64,000 nucleotides of DNA. Origin: Streptomyces nodosus. GTDB lineage: Bacteria; Actinomycetota; Actinomycetes; Streptomycetales; Streptomycetaceae. The stretch spans positions 7,660,001 to 7,724,000 of the forward strand of contig NZ_CP023747.1 in assembly GCF_008704995.1 (NCBI RefSeq), given 5' to 3'. Below are positions 15,753 to 26,669 of this stretch, piece by piece. A program made the position numbers and the translations under genes. The notes beneath the pieces were generated by a model. The model made no database searches. It saw only the letters and a program-made list of their open reading frames with translations, and had not been told where the DNA came from. How positions within the stretch are numbered: position 1 is the stretch's first letter; each line of letters starts with the position of its first letter.

Positions 15753-18700
15753 ATGATGGAACCGAGTGCTCGTCTCATACGGCTTTCTCCCGCGCGTCTG
15801 GCCGACGTACGCCGACGAGCCGGCGACTACTCCCACAGGACCATCACCGAGGCGTGCGCCATCGGCCTGTCGTACTGGGCGACCGGCCGCAGCCCCGAAG
15901 GCATCGATCTCACCCCCGCCACCCTGTTCGCCGACGTCCTGGGATGGGCCGACAACGGCGGTGCCGGGCCCGAGGGCTGGGAACTCGGCCCCGACGACGG
16001 CAGCATCACCGTGCCGGACGGCGTCGTCACCGCCGACGCCCAACTCGCCCTGGACGACCTCGCCGACTTCCCGGACCGGCCGCTGGGCACCATCAGCCCC
16101 TCCAGCGTGGCCGGCAGGCTCGCCACCCTCGCCGAATGGAACGACACCGGGGCCGACCGGGCCCGCCCCACCATCGTCGAGATGTTCCTCGAACAGGCGC
16201 GGGCCAGGCCGGAGGCCGTCGCCGTCGTCGACGAGCACCGGTCACTGACCTACCGTCAGGCCGAGGAGCGGTCGGCCGAACTGGCCCACCGTCTCATCGA
16301 ACGCGGCCTGACCGCCGAACAGGTCGTCGGCATCTCACTGGGCCGCTCCGCCGAGATGGTGATCGGACTGCTCGCCGTGCTCCGCGCGGGCGGCGCCTTC
16401 GTACCGCTCGACCCCCAGTGGCCGGCCGAGCGCCGCGCCGTCGTCATCGAGGACGCCCGGGTCATGGTCCAGCTCAACGACTCGGGCGCGCACCCCCCGA
16501 CCGAACCGGAGGCCGTCGCCGTCGACCTCGACGACTGGGACCTCGGACCCTGCCCCCACGACGGAACGCGGGCCGCCGCCGTCCGCGGCGACTCCCTCGC
16601 CTATGTCATCTTCACCTCGGGCTCGACCGGCCGGCCCAAGGGCGCGATGATCCGGCACGAGGCGATCAGCGAGCGGCTGCTGTGGCAGGTCGACGAGATC
16701 CTGGGCTTCGGCCACGACGACGCGTCGCTGTTCAAGGCTCCGCTGTCCTTCGACATCTCCATCAACGAGATCTTCCTGCCGCTGGTGTCCGGCGGCCGTC
16801 TCGTGGTCCTGCGGCCCGGCGGCGAACGGGACCCGCACCACCTCCTCGACGTGATCGCCGAGCAGCGCGTCACCTTCACCTATCTGGTGTCGTCCATGCT
16901 GGACGTGCTGCTGGAGATCGCGGGCGACTCCGGGCGGCTGAGCAGCCTGCGCCATGTGTGGTGCGGCGGCGAGGTGCTGACCCCGGAGCTGTACGAGCGG
17001 TTCCGCACCCGGCTCGACATCCCCATGTACCACGGCTACGGCCCGGCCGAGACGACGATCGGCATCTCGCACGTCATCTACCGGGGCGCCGCGGCACGGA
17101 TGTCCACATCGATCGGCAAGGCCAACCCCAACACCCAGTTGTATGTGCTGGACGACGAACTGCGCCCGGTGCCGGTCGGGGTCGGCGGCGAACTGTACGC
17201 GGGCGGACTCCTCCTCGGACGCGGCTACGCCAACGCGCCCGGACTCACCGCCTCCCGGTTCGTCGCGAACCCCTTCGCCGACGACGGGTCCCGGCTGTAC
17301 CGCACCGGTGACCTCGCGCGGTTCAACGCCGACGGCTCCCTGGACTTCCTCGGCCGCGCCGACAACCAGATCAAGATCCGCGGCATGCGGCTGGAGATCG
17401 AGGACGTCGAGATCGGTCTCGCCGAGCACCCCGCGGTGCGGTACACCTGCGTCGTCGCCAAGAAGAACACGGCGGGCGGCACCTACCTGGTGGGCTATGT
17501 CATCCCCAGCGCCGGCCACGAGGACCTGCGGGCGGACGAGGTCAAGGCGTGGGCCGAACGGCACATGGTGGAGTACATGGTGCCCACCCACATCGTGGTG
17601 ACGAGCGAGTTCCCCCTCACCGCGAACGGCAAGCTCGACCGGAACGCGCTCCCCGAACCCGTGATCACGACGGGCCGGATCACCCCTCCCACGACCGAGC
17701 AGGAGCGCACCGTGTGCGCGGCGGTCGCCTCGGTGCTGCGGCTCGAAGAGGTCGGTGTCGACCAGGACTTCTTCCAGCTCGGCGGAGACAGCATCCTGGC
17801 GATCTCGCTGCTGAGCACCCTGCGTGAGGCGGGGCTCTATGTCACGGCACGGCAGATCTTCACCCACAGCACCGTGGGGGAACTCGCGGCGGTCGCCGCT
17901 CGCGAGGACACATCGGTCGTGGACCACCGGGACGCCCCGACCGGCCCCGTCGTGGGATCGCCCGTCCTGCAGTGGCTCGGCCAGACCACGGACGCGATCG
18001 ACGGCTTTGTGCAGTCCGTGGTGCTGAACACCCCGGCGGACCTCACCGCCGACGCCCTCGACACGATCCTCACCGCCGTGATCCGGCGGCACGACATGCT
18101 GCGCGCCCACCTGGTGCGAGGCGAACGCTGGAGCTTCGACATCCCCGAGGACCACCCGGACCCGCGCGCCTGGCAGGAGAGCGACCGGCCGCTCGACGAA
18201 TGTGCCGCCCTCGCCACCGCCGCCCTGGACCCCGACGGCGGAGCCATGCTGCGTGCCGTGTGGCGCCGCGCGGCACGGCAACTGGTCCTCGTCGCCCACC
18301 ATGTGGTGATCGACGGTGTGTCCTGGCGGATCTTGATGGACGACCTGGCCTCCGCCTGGCAGCAGTACACCTCGGGTAAGCCCGTCGAACTTCCCCCGGC
18401 GGGCACGTCCTTCAGGCGCTGGACCCAGCTCCTCGACCGTGCGGCCTTCGACGCCGACAGCTCCTCCTACCGCCGTCCCCTGCCCGGAACGGACCAGCCG
18501 CTCGGCAGGCGCGAGCTGTCCGCGGCCGACACCGTCGCCGGGGAGCGACTGCGGACCGTCACGGTCGGCCCCGAGACCACCGCTGCCCTCCTGGGCGAGA
18601 TCCCCGCCAAGTTCCACGCGGGCGTCAACGACGTACTGATCACCGCGCTCGCCGTCGCCCTCGCGGGATGGCGCCGCGACCTCGGGCAGGACCAGACCTT

Positions 18701-21700
18701 CGCGTACATCGAGCTGGAGGGCCATGGCCGCGAAGCGCATTTCGTGGCCCCCACCGCCGGCTTCGAGCCCGAACTGTCCCGCACCGTCGGCTGGTTCACC
18801 ACACTCTTCCCGGTGACCGTGGACCCCGGAACCGGGGGCGACCTCACCGCGCCAGAGTATCTGGCCGCCGCGCTCAAGGCGGTCAAGGAAGACCTGGCCC
18901 GGGTCCCGGACAACGGTGTCTCCTACGGCGCCCTGCGCTACCTCGCCCGCTGCGAGTTCGACGCGCCCGCACCCCAGGTGCTGTTCAACTACCTGGGCCG
19001 CGTCGACGCGGGCACCTCGGGGGAGTGGCAGCACACGGGCACCACCGGCCAGCTCGGCGAGAGGCGCGACCCGAGGATGCGCCTGCCGCGGGTACTGGAG
19101 TTCAACGCGATCGCCGAACCCGCCCCCTCCGGGAAGTACGAACTGGTCACCACCGTCTCCTGGCCCGAAGGGATACTCACCGACCAGGATGTCACCGCCG
19201 TCTGCGAGCACTTCCAGGACGCCCTGACCGGCCTGGCCGCGCTCGACCGGGGCGGCCACACACCGAGCGACTTCCCCCTGGTGCCGCTCACCCAGGCCGA
19301 CGTCGACGCCCTGGACGGCCCCACACTCCAGGACGTCCTTCCGCTGACCCCGCTCCAGGAGGGCCTGTACTTCCACTCGGTCTTCGACGACGACTCGGCC
19401 GGCGCCTATGTCGAACAGCAACTGCTCACGCTCGACGGCGATGTGGACGCCGATCGGCTCGCACATGCGGCCACCCGGCTGCTCGCGCTGTACCCGAACC
19501 TGGCCGCCCGGTTCATGGCTCTCGCCGACGGCCGTGTGGTGTCCGTGCTGGAGAGCGGCGCGCAGGCACCCTTCACCACGGTCGACCGGCCCGGCATCAC
19601 CGACTCCGAGCTGCGCGAGCTGGCCGAGGCGGACCGGCGCGCGGGCTTCGACCTGGCCGCCGGTCCGCTGATGAGGTACACCCTCGTCCGCGGGGGCCCA
19701 GGACGGAACGTCCTGGTGCAGACCGTGCATCACATCATCGCCGACGGCTGGTCGGTGCCGCCCATGCTCCGGGCACTGCTCGCCCAGTACCACGCACCCG
19801 GGACCGGGTATCCGCTCGGCGGCTTCCGCGACTATGTGAGCTGGCTGGCCGGACGCGACGACGACGAGAGCGACCGGGTCTGGAGCGCCCAGCTCGCCGA
19901 TCTGCCGGGCCCCTCACTGGTCGCCCGCGGGCACACCCCGTCCGACCGGTACGAGGACACCGCCGTGGAAGCGGCGCACGACATCGACGCGGCCGCCCGG
20001 TCGGCAGGCGTCCCGCTGAGCGTGGCCGTGCACAGCGCCTGGGCGCTGACCCTGGGCGGCCTCCTGCACGACAGGGACGTGGTGTTCGGCTCCACCGTGT
20101 CCGGCCGGGACGCGGACGTGCCCGGCATCGAGGACATGGTGGGGCTGTTCATCAACACCGTCCCGGTGCGCGCCCGGTGGTCCGGCACCACGACCGCCCG
20201 CGACCTGCTCGCCTCGGTACGGGAACACCAGAGCGCGGTCCTGCCGCACCAGCATGTGTCGTTGGCGAGGATCGGCCGTCTGGCCGGCGAGGGCCCGCTG
20301 TTCGACACCCTGGTCGTGTTCGACGTCGCCACCGACCTGGACGCGCTGCGGCGGCCCGGTGACGAACTCGCCGTCACCGGAATCGTCAACGAGGGCGCGC
20401 CGCACTACCCGTTGACCCTCGTCGTGGAGCGCGCTCCCGAAGGTCCCGCGCGCTTCAACTTGATCTACGACGGCGCACTGCTGCGGGAGGCGAGCGCCCG
20501 GAAGATCCTGTCCACGTTCACCGCCGCCTTCACCGGACTGCTGACCCGTCCGGACGACCTGGTCGACGACCTCGAGACCCGGAGCACCCGGCCCCCCGAG
20601 CGGATCGTCCCGACGACGCTCGGCGCGCTCTTCGACGCCGCCGCCGACCGCGCCCCGGCCGCCACCGCCGTCACCCGGTGCGCTCTCGACGGCAGCGGCA
20701 GCTCGCTCACCTACGGCGAACTGGCCGTCGCCAAGAACGAGTTGGCCTCCGTCCTGCGTGCGGCGAGGGTGCGGCCCGGCGCGCGGGTCGCCGTCGCCGT
20801 GCCGCGCTCTCTTCAGCAGGTCGTCGCGCTCCTCGGGATCGTCAGCGCGGGCGGCGCCTATGTGCCGCTGGACCCGGCCTACCCGGACGAACGCCTGGAG
20901 TACATCCTCGCCGACGCCGCTCCCCAGGTCGTCCTCGTGGACCCGGAGCAACAGGACCGCTTCACCCGGCTGTTGGACCGCGTGGGCGTGTCCGCCCGGG
21001 TGGTCGTACAGGGGAGCGAGCTGCCCCCGACCGCGACCGCCGCCCCCGTGGCCGAGGCCGACTGGTACGACCCCGCGTATGTGATCTACACGTCCGGATC
21101 GACCGGCCGGCCCAAGGGCGTCGTCGTCCCCCACTCCAGTGTGGTGACGCTGCTCGCCAACACCCGCGCCGAGATGGGGTTCGGACCGCACGACGTATGG
21201 GTCCAGTTCCACTCCTACTCCTTCGACTTCGCGGTCTGGGAGCTGTGGGGCGCGCTGGCGCACGGCGGCGAACTGTTGGTGCCGGAGTACGGGCTGACCC
21301 GTTCCCCGGTCGACTTCCACCGGCTGGTCCGCGAGCGCGGGGTGACCGTGCTCAACCAGACCCCCTCCGCCTTCTACCAGTTCATCGAGGCCGACCGGCA
21401 GGCCGGTGAACCGCTGCCTGCCCTGTGCAGGATCATCTTCGGCGGTGAGGCCCTGGACCTCGGACGCCTCGGCGACTGGGTCGAGCGGCACGGCACCGCC
21501 TCGCCCGAACTGGTCAACATGTACGGGATCACCGAGACCACCGTCCATGTCACCCATCGGGTGCTGACCGAGGCGGACTTCCGTCCGGCCGACGACGTCA
21601 GCCCCATCGGCGGCCCGATCCCCGGACTGACCACCCATCTCCTCGACGAACGGCTGCGGCCGGTGCCGCCGGGCACAGTGGGTGCCATCTATGTGGCCGG

Positions 21701-24700
21701 CGACCAGGTGGCGCTCGGCTACCTCGGACGGCCGGCGCTCACCGCCGGCCGGTTCGTGGCCGACCCGTTCGCCGGCGACGGCTCCCGCATGTACCACACG
21801 GGCGACCTCGCCCGCCGCACCCTCGACGGCGAGCTGGAGTTCGCCGGCCGCGCCGACGACCAGGTCCAGCTCAAGGGATTCCGCATCGAACTGGGCGAGG
21901 TGGAATCGGCGGTCAGGGAACTCGACGGCGTCGTCGACGTGGCCGTGACCGTCGCGGACAGCGGCGACCATCTGGTCGCGCACGTCGTGGGCCGGATGCC
22001 CGCCGACCTCACCGGGCTGCTGTCCGCGAAACTGCCCGCGCACATGGTGCCGGGCCGAGTCCTGACGGTCGACGCCCTACCGCTGACGGTCAACGGCAAA
22101 CTGGACCGCAGGGCCCTCATCGAACGGGCTGCCCGGACCACCCCCGAACCGGCGCCCGGCCCTCGGTACGCCGACGGTGACCCGGCGCTCACCGCGCTCG
22201 TCGGCATCTACGCCGACGCCCTGCCCGGCGCGTCCGTGGACGGCGACACCGACTTCTTCCGGGCCGGCGGCGACAGCATCGTCGCCATCACCGTGATCAA
22301 CCGGGCCCGGGCACTCGGCCTGCCGATCGCCCCCCGGGACGTCTTCCTGCTCCGCACCCCCCGCGCACTCGCCGAGCACCTCGCGGCCCAGGCACCACAG
22401 CCGACCTCGGCGCCCGCGCCCGCCCCCCGCACGGACGGCCCGCTCAGCCCGACCCCCATCATCCTGCGCCAGCGTGAACTGGGCGGATCCCTCACCGGAT
22501 TCGTGCAGGCCAGGACCGTCACCCTGTCCGAGGGCACCGCGCTCGCCGACATCGGGCGCGCCGCGAACGCCGTCGTGGCCGCCCACCCCGCCCTGCGGAT
22601 CCGGCTGCGCGTCGAGCTCGGGGCGTGGGCGCTGCGCACCGAGCCCGCGGGGCGGATCATCGTCGTCCCCATGGACACCACCGACCCGGCGACGGCTGCC
22701 ACCGAGGCCGCCGGGAGGCTCGACCCCGAGTCCGGGGAGGTCATCGCGTTCTCCTGGCTGGAGCGGTGCCGGACCCTGGTGGTCACCGTGCACCACTTCG
22801 CGGTCGACGCGGTGTCCTGGCGGATCCTGCTGGACGACATCGCCACCGCCCTGAGCGGCCGGGCCCTGCCGCCACCGACCACGTCCTACGCCGAGTACGC
22901 CGAGGCACTGGCGCTCGGGTCCGCCGACGCGATCGGCGACCTGGGGCACTGGCTCACCACGCTCCGGGCGCCGGCGCTGCTGCCCGCGGTCCAGGGCAGG
23001 CGCGAGGTCACCGTCGTCCTTGCGCCCGAGGCCGGGGACCGCATCACACGCACCGCGCCCGCGGCACTCGGCATCGGCCTCACCGAGCTGTTGTGCGGCG
23101 CCCTGCGTACCGCGCTCACCCGCGTCCAGCCCTCGCCCACCGACCTCGCGATCGAACTGGAACGGCACGGCCGGGTCCCCGTACGGGAACACCACGACTA
23201 CACCCGGACCGTCGGCTGGTTCACCGCGATCGCTCCCGTGCGGCTCACCGCGCACACCGACCCCGTCGCGGCGGCCCGCGAGGTCGCCGAACGCCAGCCG
23301 GACGAGCGCGCACACCTGACGTACGGCCTGCTGAGGTATCTCAACCCGCAGACGTCCCCCCTGCTGGACGCGCGCCCGCAGGTGCTGTTCAACTACCTCG
23401 GCCGCGGCACCGAGGACCAGGCGGTGCACATCGCGGACAGCGATCCGGGCGGCGCGTACGCGGTCGAGGTCAACGCGTGGACCGACGAGGCCACCGGCGC
23501 CCTGCACGCGGCTTTCACCCTCGCCGACGGCATCTCCGACGAGATCACCGGGCACTGGCTGAGCGCCCTGGAACAGCTCGCGGACACCGCGGCGACCGCC
23601 GAGCGCACCGCACCGGTCACCCCGCTCCAGAGGGGCCTGTACTTCCAGGCACAGCTGGCCGGTTCGGCCGGACACTATGTCGCCCAGAGCTGGTTCACCT
23701 TCGACCGGCGGCTGGACACGGAGGCGCTGGCCGACGCGATGGCCCAGGTGATGGCGCGGCACCCCGTCGTCGGCGCCGGATTCACCACGGACGACGACGG
23801 ACATCCGGTCCAGGTCCTCAGGGCGGGCCGACGGGTCGACGTCCATACGGTCGAACTGGCCACGGACGCCGAGGTCGAGGCCCTGCGCGCCCGGGACCGC
23901 GACACGGGATTCGACCCGGCCGAGCCGCCGCTGATCCGGATGACCGTGGTCCGGCTGCCCGAGGACCGCGACGGCCTGCTGCTGAGCTACCACCTGCTGC
24001 TGTGGGACGGCTGGTCCCGAGAGATCGTGCTGCGGGACCTGTTCGACGCCTACGCGTCCGTCCTGTCCGGCACCCCGCTCGACCCCACCCCCGCCACGCC
24101 GGGCTTCGAGGACTACGCCCGGCGGCTCGACGCCGAGGACACCGCCGCGTCGGAACGCTTCTGGGCCGAGCACCTGGCCGGCCTCCCCGGCCCGACGCTG
24201 CTCGCCGGACCGGCACCGGCCCTCTCGGACGACCTGCCGCGCGCCCTGGTGCACACGCTGTCCGCCGAGTCGTCGGAGCTGCTGAGGGAGACGGCCAAGG
24301 GGCACGGCGTCACCCTGAACTCGGTGCTCACCGGCGCGTTCGGCCTGCTCCTCGGCGCCCACACGGGCCGCTCCGACGCCGTGTTCGGGGTGACCGTCTC
24401 GGGCCGCGAGGGCGAGGGGCTCTCCGACATCGTCGGGGTGCTGCTCAACACCGTGCCCCTGTGGACGCGGGCCCGCGCCGACGACACGGTCGGCGCCTAT
24501 CTGGCGGCCGTGCAGACGGCCAGGACCGCGGCGATGGAACACGAACACCTGGGACTCGGTGAGATCCAGCGGGCCTGCGGACGACAGGACGCGCTGTTCG
24601 ACAACCTCTTCGTGCTGCAGAACTTCCTCGATCTGGACGCCTTCGCCGAGATGAACGCCCGGCACGGCATCACCTCGGTGCGGGCCGACGACTCCACCCA

Positions 24701-26669
24701 CTACCCGTTCACCTGGGTCGTCACGCCCGGCGACCGGCTCACCATCAAGCTGGAACACCGGTACGGCAGCGAGGACGACGCCCGCCGGCTCCTCGACGAC
24801 TATGTACGGATGCTGGAGGACCTGGCCAGGTCGACCGGCCCGGTGGGCGCACTGCCGGGCATGGGCCCGCGGCCCCGGCCCGCCGAGCGCACGGACATCG
24901 GCACGGACACCGTGGCCGACCGGTTCGACCGGGCCGCCGACCGCGATCCGGGGCGGGTGGCGCTCGTCGCCCACGGCACGGCCATGACCTTCGCCGAGCT
25001 GAGGGACCGCAGCCGCGCGGTGGCAGGCGTGCTCGCCGCACGCGGCATCGGCCCCGAGACGACCGTGGGTCTGGCGATCCCGCGCTCCCTGGACTCGATC
25101 GTGGCGCTCTTCGCCGTGCTGCGCGTCGGCGCCGCCTATGTGCCGCTGGAGCTGGACCACCCCGACGAGCGGATCGCCACCATCCTCGCGGACGCCCGCC
25201 CCGAGGTGATCCTCACCGTGAGCGCGGTCTCGCACCGGCTGTCCGGCGACCTGATCGAGCTGGACCGCCCCCTGCCGGAGGCCGAGCCGTTCGTGACGTA
25301 CGCGCCGGACGACCCCGACCGGCTGCGGCACCCCGCGTACACCATCTACACCTCCGGCTCGACCGGGCAGCCCAAGGGCGTGGTCACCGAGTACGCCGGG
25401 CTCACCAATATGCTGATCAACCATCAGCGCCGTATCTTCGAACCGGTCCTCGCGGAGCACGGACACCGGGTCTTCCGGATCGCGCACACCGTGTCGTTCG
25501 CGTTCGACATGTCGTGGGAGGAACTGCTGTGGCTGGCGGACGGCCACGAGGTGCACATCTGCGACGAGGAACTGCGCCGTGACGCGCCCCGGCTGGTCGA
25601 GTACTGCCTGGAGCACGGGATCGACGTCATCAATGTGACCCCGACCTACGCACAGCAGCTGGTGGCCGAGGGGCTGCTCGACGATCCGGCACGGCGGCCG
25701 GCCTTGGTGCTGCTCGGCGGGGAGGCGGTCACCCCGACGCTGTGGCAGCGGCTCGCCGACACCGAGGGGACGGCCGGCTACAACCTGTACGGACCCACCG
25801 AGTACACCATCAACACCCTCGGCGTCGGCACCTTCGAATGCCAGGACCCGGTGGTGGGCGTGGCCATCGACAACACCGAGGTGTACGTCCTTGACCCGTG
25901 GCTGCGGCCCGTGCCGGACGGTGTTCCCGGCGAGCTGTATGTGTCGGGCATCGGCATCGCCCGCGGCTACCTCGGCCGGCCGGCCCAGACCGCGCACCGG
26001 TTCGTCGCCTGCCCGTTCGGCACACCTGGTGAGCGCATGTACCGCACCGGGGACCTGGTGATCCGCCGGTCCGACGGGAACCTGATGTATCTGGGCCGGA
26101 CCGACCAGCAGGTCAAGATCCGCGGGCACCGGGTCGAACTAGGCGAGGTCGAGGCCGCGTTCGCGGCGCACCCGGCGGTGCGGTTCGTCGCCGCGGTCGC
26201 CCAGCCCGACCCGGGGGTCGACGGCGCCCACCGGCTGGCCGCCTATCTCGTGCTGGACTGGGCCGACCTGGCGACGGTCGCCGCCGAAGTGGGCGCCGCA
26301 CTGCCCGACTTCCTGCGTCCCACGCACTACGCCCAGGTCGAGAGCATCCCGCTCACGGTGAACGGGAAGACCGACACCAAGGCGCTGCCCGACGCCAAGC
26401 CGCTCGGCGCGCTGACCACGGCGGGTGAGCGCGGACCCCGGACCGAGACCGAGAGCGTGGTGTGCGAGTTCTTCGCCGAGGCACTGGACCTGGACGACGA
26501 CGAGGTGAGCGCGGTGAGCGACTTCGTGTCCCTAGGCGGGCACTCGATGCTGGCGGTGCGGCTGATCGGCCTGCTCCGCCGGGAGTTCGGTCCAGTGATC
26601 ACCATCCGCGATCTGTTCACCCTGCGCACCCCGGAAGCGATTGCCCGACACCTTGATGACCACTCCTGA
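15753..26669 (+). CDS. cchH: Coelichelin-type nonribosomal peptide synthetase, three modules
   Basis: The 3638-residue synthetase starts at the ATG at 15753 (GGAAGGA upstream); a longer frame reaching 15621 only overlaps cchG. Domain order: about 130 unassigned residues, A1 (135-640), T1 (Ser680), E1 (730-1150, HHVVIDG), C2 (1185-1610, HHIIADG), A2 (1625-2110), T2 (Ser2175), E2 (2230-2600, HHFAVDA), C3 (2610-3030), A3 (3050-3530), T3 (GGHS, Ser3598). The ten-residue A-domain codes I read are DINYWGGIGK, DFWNIGMVHK (threonine) and DMENLGLINK; the first and third agree with my recollection of hydroxyformyl-ornithine and hydroxyornithine codes from CchH. There is no thioesterase. In C3 the catalytic second His is Leu2748 (HLLLWDG). 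A four-residue product from three modules requires reuse of module 1. Confidence 0.93.
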   Translation: MMEPSARLIRLSPARLADVRRRAGDYSHRTITEACAIGLSYWATGRSPEGIDLTPATLFADVLGWADNGGAGPEGWELGPDDGSITVPDGVVTADAQLALDDLADFPDRPLGTISPSSVAGRLATLAEWNDTGADRARPTIVEMFLEQARARPEAVAVVDEHRSLTYRQAEERSAELAHRLIERGLTAEQVVGISLGRSAEMVIGLLAVLRAGGAFVPLDPQWPAERRAVVIEDARVMVQLNDSGAHPPTEPEAVAVDLDDWDLGPCPHDGTRAAAVRGDSLAYVIFTSGSTGRPKGAMIRHEAISERLLWQVDEILGFGHDDASLFKAPLSFDISINEIFLPLVSGGRLVVLRPGGERDPHHLLDVIAEQRVTFTYLVSSMLDVLLEIAGDSGRLSSLRHVWCGGEVLTPELYERFRTRLDIPMYHGYGPAETTIGISHVIYRGAAARMSTSIGKANPNTQLYVLDDELRPVPVGVGGELYAGGLLLGRGYANAPGLTASRFVANPFADDGSRLYRTGDLARFNADGSLDFLGRADNQIKIRGMRLEIEDVEIGLAEHPAVRYTCVVAKKNTAGGTYLVGYVIPSAGHEDLRADEVKAWAERHMVEYMVPTHIVVTSEFPLTANGKLDRNALPEPVITTGRITPPTTEQERTVCAAVASVLRLEEVGVDQDFFQLGGDSILAISLLSTLREAGLYVTARQIFTHSTVGELAAVAAREDTSVVDHRDAPTGPVVGSPVLQWLGQTTDAIDGFVQSVVLNTPADLTADALDTILTAVIRRHDMLRAHLVRGERWSFDIPEDHPDPRAWQESDRPLDECAALATAALDPDGGAMLRAVWRRAARQLVLVAHHVVIDGVSWRILMDDLASAWQQYTSGKPVELPPAGTSFRRWTQLLDRAAFDADSSSYRRPLPGTDQPLGRRELSAADTVAGERLRTVTVGPETTAALLGEIPAKFHAGVNDVLITALAVALAGWRRDLGQDQTFAYIELEGHGREAHFVAPTAGFEPELSRTVGWFTTLFPVTVDPGTGGDLTAPEYLAAALKAVKEDLARVPDNGVSYGALRYLARCEFDAPAPQVLFNYLGRVDAGTSGEWQHTGTTGQLGERRDPRMRLPRVLEFNAIAEPAPSGKYELVTTVSWPEGILTDQDVTAVCEHFQDALTGLAALDRGGHTPSDFPLVPLTQADVDALDGPTLQDVLPLTPLQEGLYFHSVFDDDSAGAYVEQQLLTLDGDVDADRLAHAATRLLALYPNLAARFMALADGRVVSVLESGAQAPFTTVDRPGITDSELRELAEADRRAGFDLAAGPLMRYTLVRGGPGRNVLVQTVHHIIADGWSVPPMLRALLAQYHAPGTGYPLGGFRDYVSWLAGRDDDESDRVWSAQLADLPGPSLVARGHTPSDRYEDTAVEAAHDIDAAARSAGVPLSVAVHSAWALTLGGLLHDRDVVFGSTVSGRDADVPGIEDMVGLFINTVPVRARWSGTTTARDLLASVREHQSAVLPHQHVSLARIGRLAGEGPLFDTLVVFDVATDLDALRRPGDELAVTGIVNEGAPHYPLTLVVERAPEGPARFNLIYDGALLREASARKILSTFTAAFTGLLTRPDDLVDDLETRSTRPPERIVPTTLGALFDAAADRAPAATAVTRCALDGSGSSLTYGELAVAKNELASVLRAARVRPGARVAVAVPRSLQQVVALLGIVSAGGAYVPLDPAYPDERLEYILADAAPQVVLVDPEQQDRFTRLLDRVGVSARVVVQGSELPPTATAAPVAEADWYDPAYVIYTSGSTGRPKGVVVPHSSVVTLLANTRAEMGFGPHDVWVQFHSYSFDFAVWELWGALAHGGELLVPEYGLTRSPVDFHRLVRERGVTVLNQTPSAFYQFIEADRQAGEPLPALCRIIFGGEALDLGRLGDWVERHGTASPELVNMYGITETTVHVTHRVLTEADFRPADDVSPIGGPIPGLTTHLLDERLRPVPPGTVGAIYVAGDQVALGYLGRPALTAGRFVADPFAGDGSRMYHTGDLARRTLDGELEFAGRADDQVQLKGFRIELGEVESAVRELDGVVDVAVTVADSGDHLVAHVVGRMPADLTGLLSAKLPAHMVPGRVLTVDALPLTVNGKLDRRALIERAARTTPEPAPGPRYADGDPALTALVGIYADALPGASVDGDTDFFRAGGDSIVAITVINRARALGLPIAPRDVFLLRTPRALAEHLAAQAPQPTSAPAPAPRTDGPLSPTPIILRQRELGGSLTGFVQARTVTLSEGTALADIGRAANAVVAAHPALRIRLRVELGAWALRTEPAGRIIVVPMDTTDPATAATEAAGRLDPESGEVIAFSWLERCRTLVVTVHHFAVDAVSWRILLDDIATALSGRALPPPTTSYAEYAEALALGSADAIGDLGHWLTTLRAPALLPAVQGRREVTVVLAPEAGDRITRTAPAALGIGLTELLCGALRTALTRVQPSPTDLAIELERHGRVPVREHHDYTRTVGWFTAIAPVRLTAHTDPVAAAREVAERQPDERAHLTYGLLRYLNPQTSPLLDARPQVLFNYLGRGTEDQAVHIADSDPGGAYAVEVNAWTDEATGALHAAFTLADGISDEITGHWLSALEQLADTAATAERTAPVTPLQRGLYFQAQLAGSAGHYVAQSWFTFDRRLDTEALADAMAQVMARHPVVGAGFTTDDDGHPVQVLRAGRRVDVHTVELATDAEVEALRARDRDTGFDPAEPPLIRMTVVRLPEDRDGLLLSYHLLLWDGWSREIVLRDLFDAYASVLSGTPLDPTPATPGFEDYARRLDAEDTAASERFWAEHLAGLPGPTLLAGPAPALSDDLPRALVHTLSAESSELLRETAKGHGVTLNSVLTGAFGLLLGAHTGRSDAVFGVTVSGREGEGLSDIVGVLLNTVPLWTRARADDTVGAYLAAVQTARTAAMEHEHLGLGEIQRACGRQDALFDNLFVLQNFLDLDAFAEMNARHGITSVRADDSTHYPFTWVVTPGDRLTIKLEHRYGSEDDARRLLDDYVRMLEDLARSTGPVGALPGMGPRPRPAERTDIGTDTVADRFDRAADRDPGRVALVAHGTAMTFAELRDRSRAVAGVLAARGIGPETTVGLAIPRSLDSIVALFAVLRVGAAYVPLELDHPDERIATILADARPEVILTVSAVSHRLSGDLIELDRPLPEAEPFVTYAPDDPDRLRHPAYTIYTSGSTGQPKGVVTEYAGLTNMLINHQRRIFEPVLAEHGHRVFRIAHTVSFAFDMSWEELLWLADGHEVHICDEELRRDAPRLVEYCLEHGIDVINVTPTYAQQLVAEGLLDDPARRPALVLLGGEAVTPTLWQRLADTEGTAGYNLYGPTEYTINTLGVGTFECQDPVVGVAIDNTEVYVLDPWLRPVPDGVPGELYVSGIGIARGYLGRPAQTAHRFVACPFGTPGERMYRTGDLVIRRSDGNLMYLGRTDQQVKIRGHRVELGEVEAAFAAHPAVRFVAAVAQPDPGVDGAHRLAAYLVLDWADLATVAAEVGAALPDFLRPTHYAQVESIPLTVNGKTDTKALPDAKPLGALTTAGERGPRTETESVVCEFFAEALDLDDDEVSAVSDFVSLGGHSMLAVRLIGLLRREFGPVITIRDLFTLRTPEAIARHLDDHS

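Noticed and set aside
16335..26129. Very long minus-strand frames (over 700 to 1350 codons) opposite the NRPS gene
   Set aside because: They mirror GC-rich third positions of cchH. No motif, ribosome site or family pattern is visible, while the plus strand has complete NRPS motifs.
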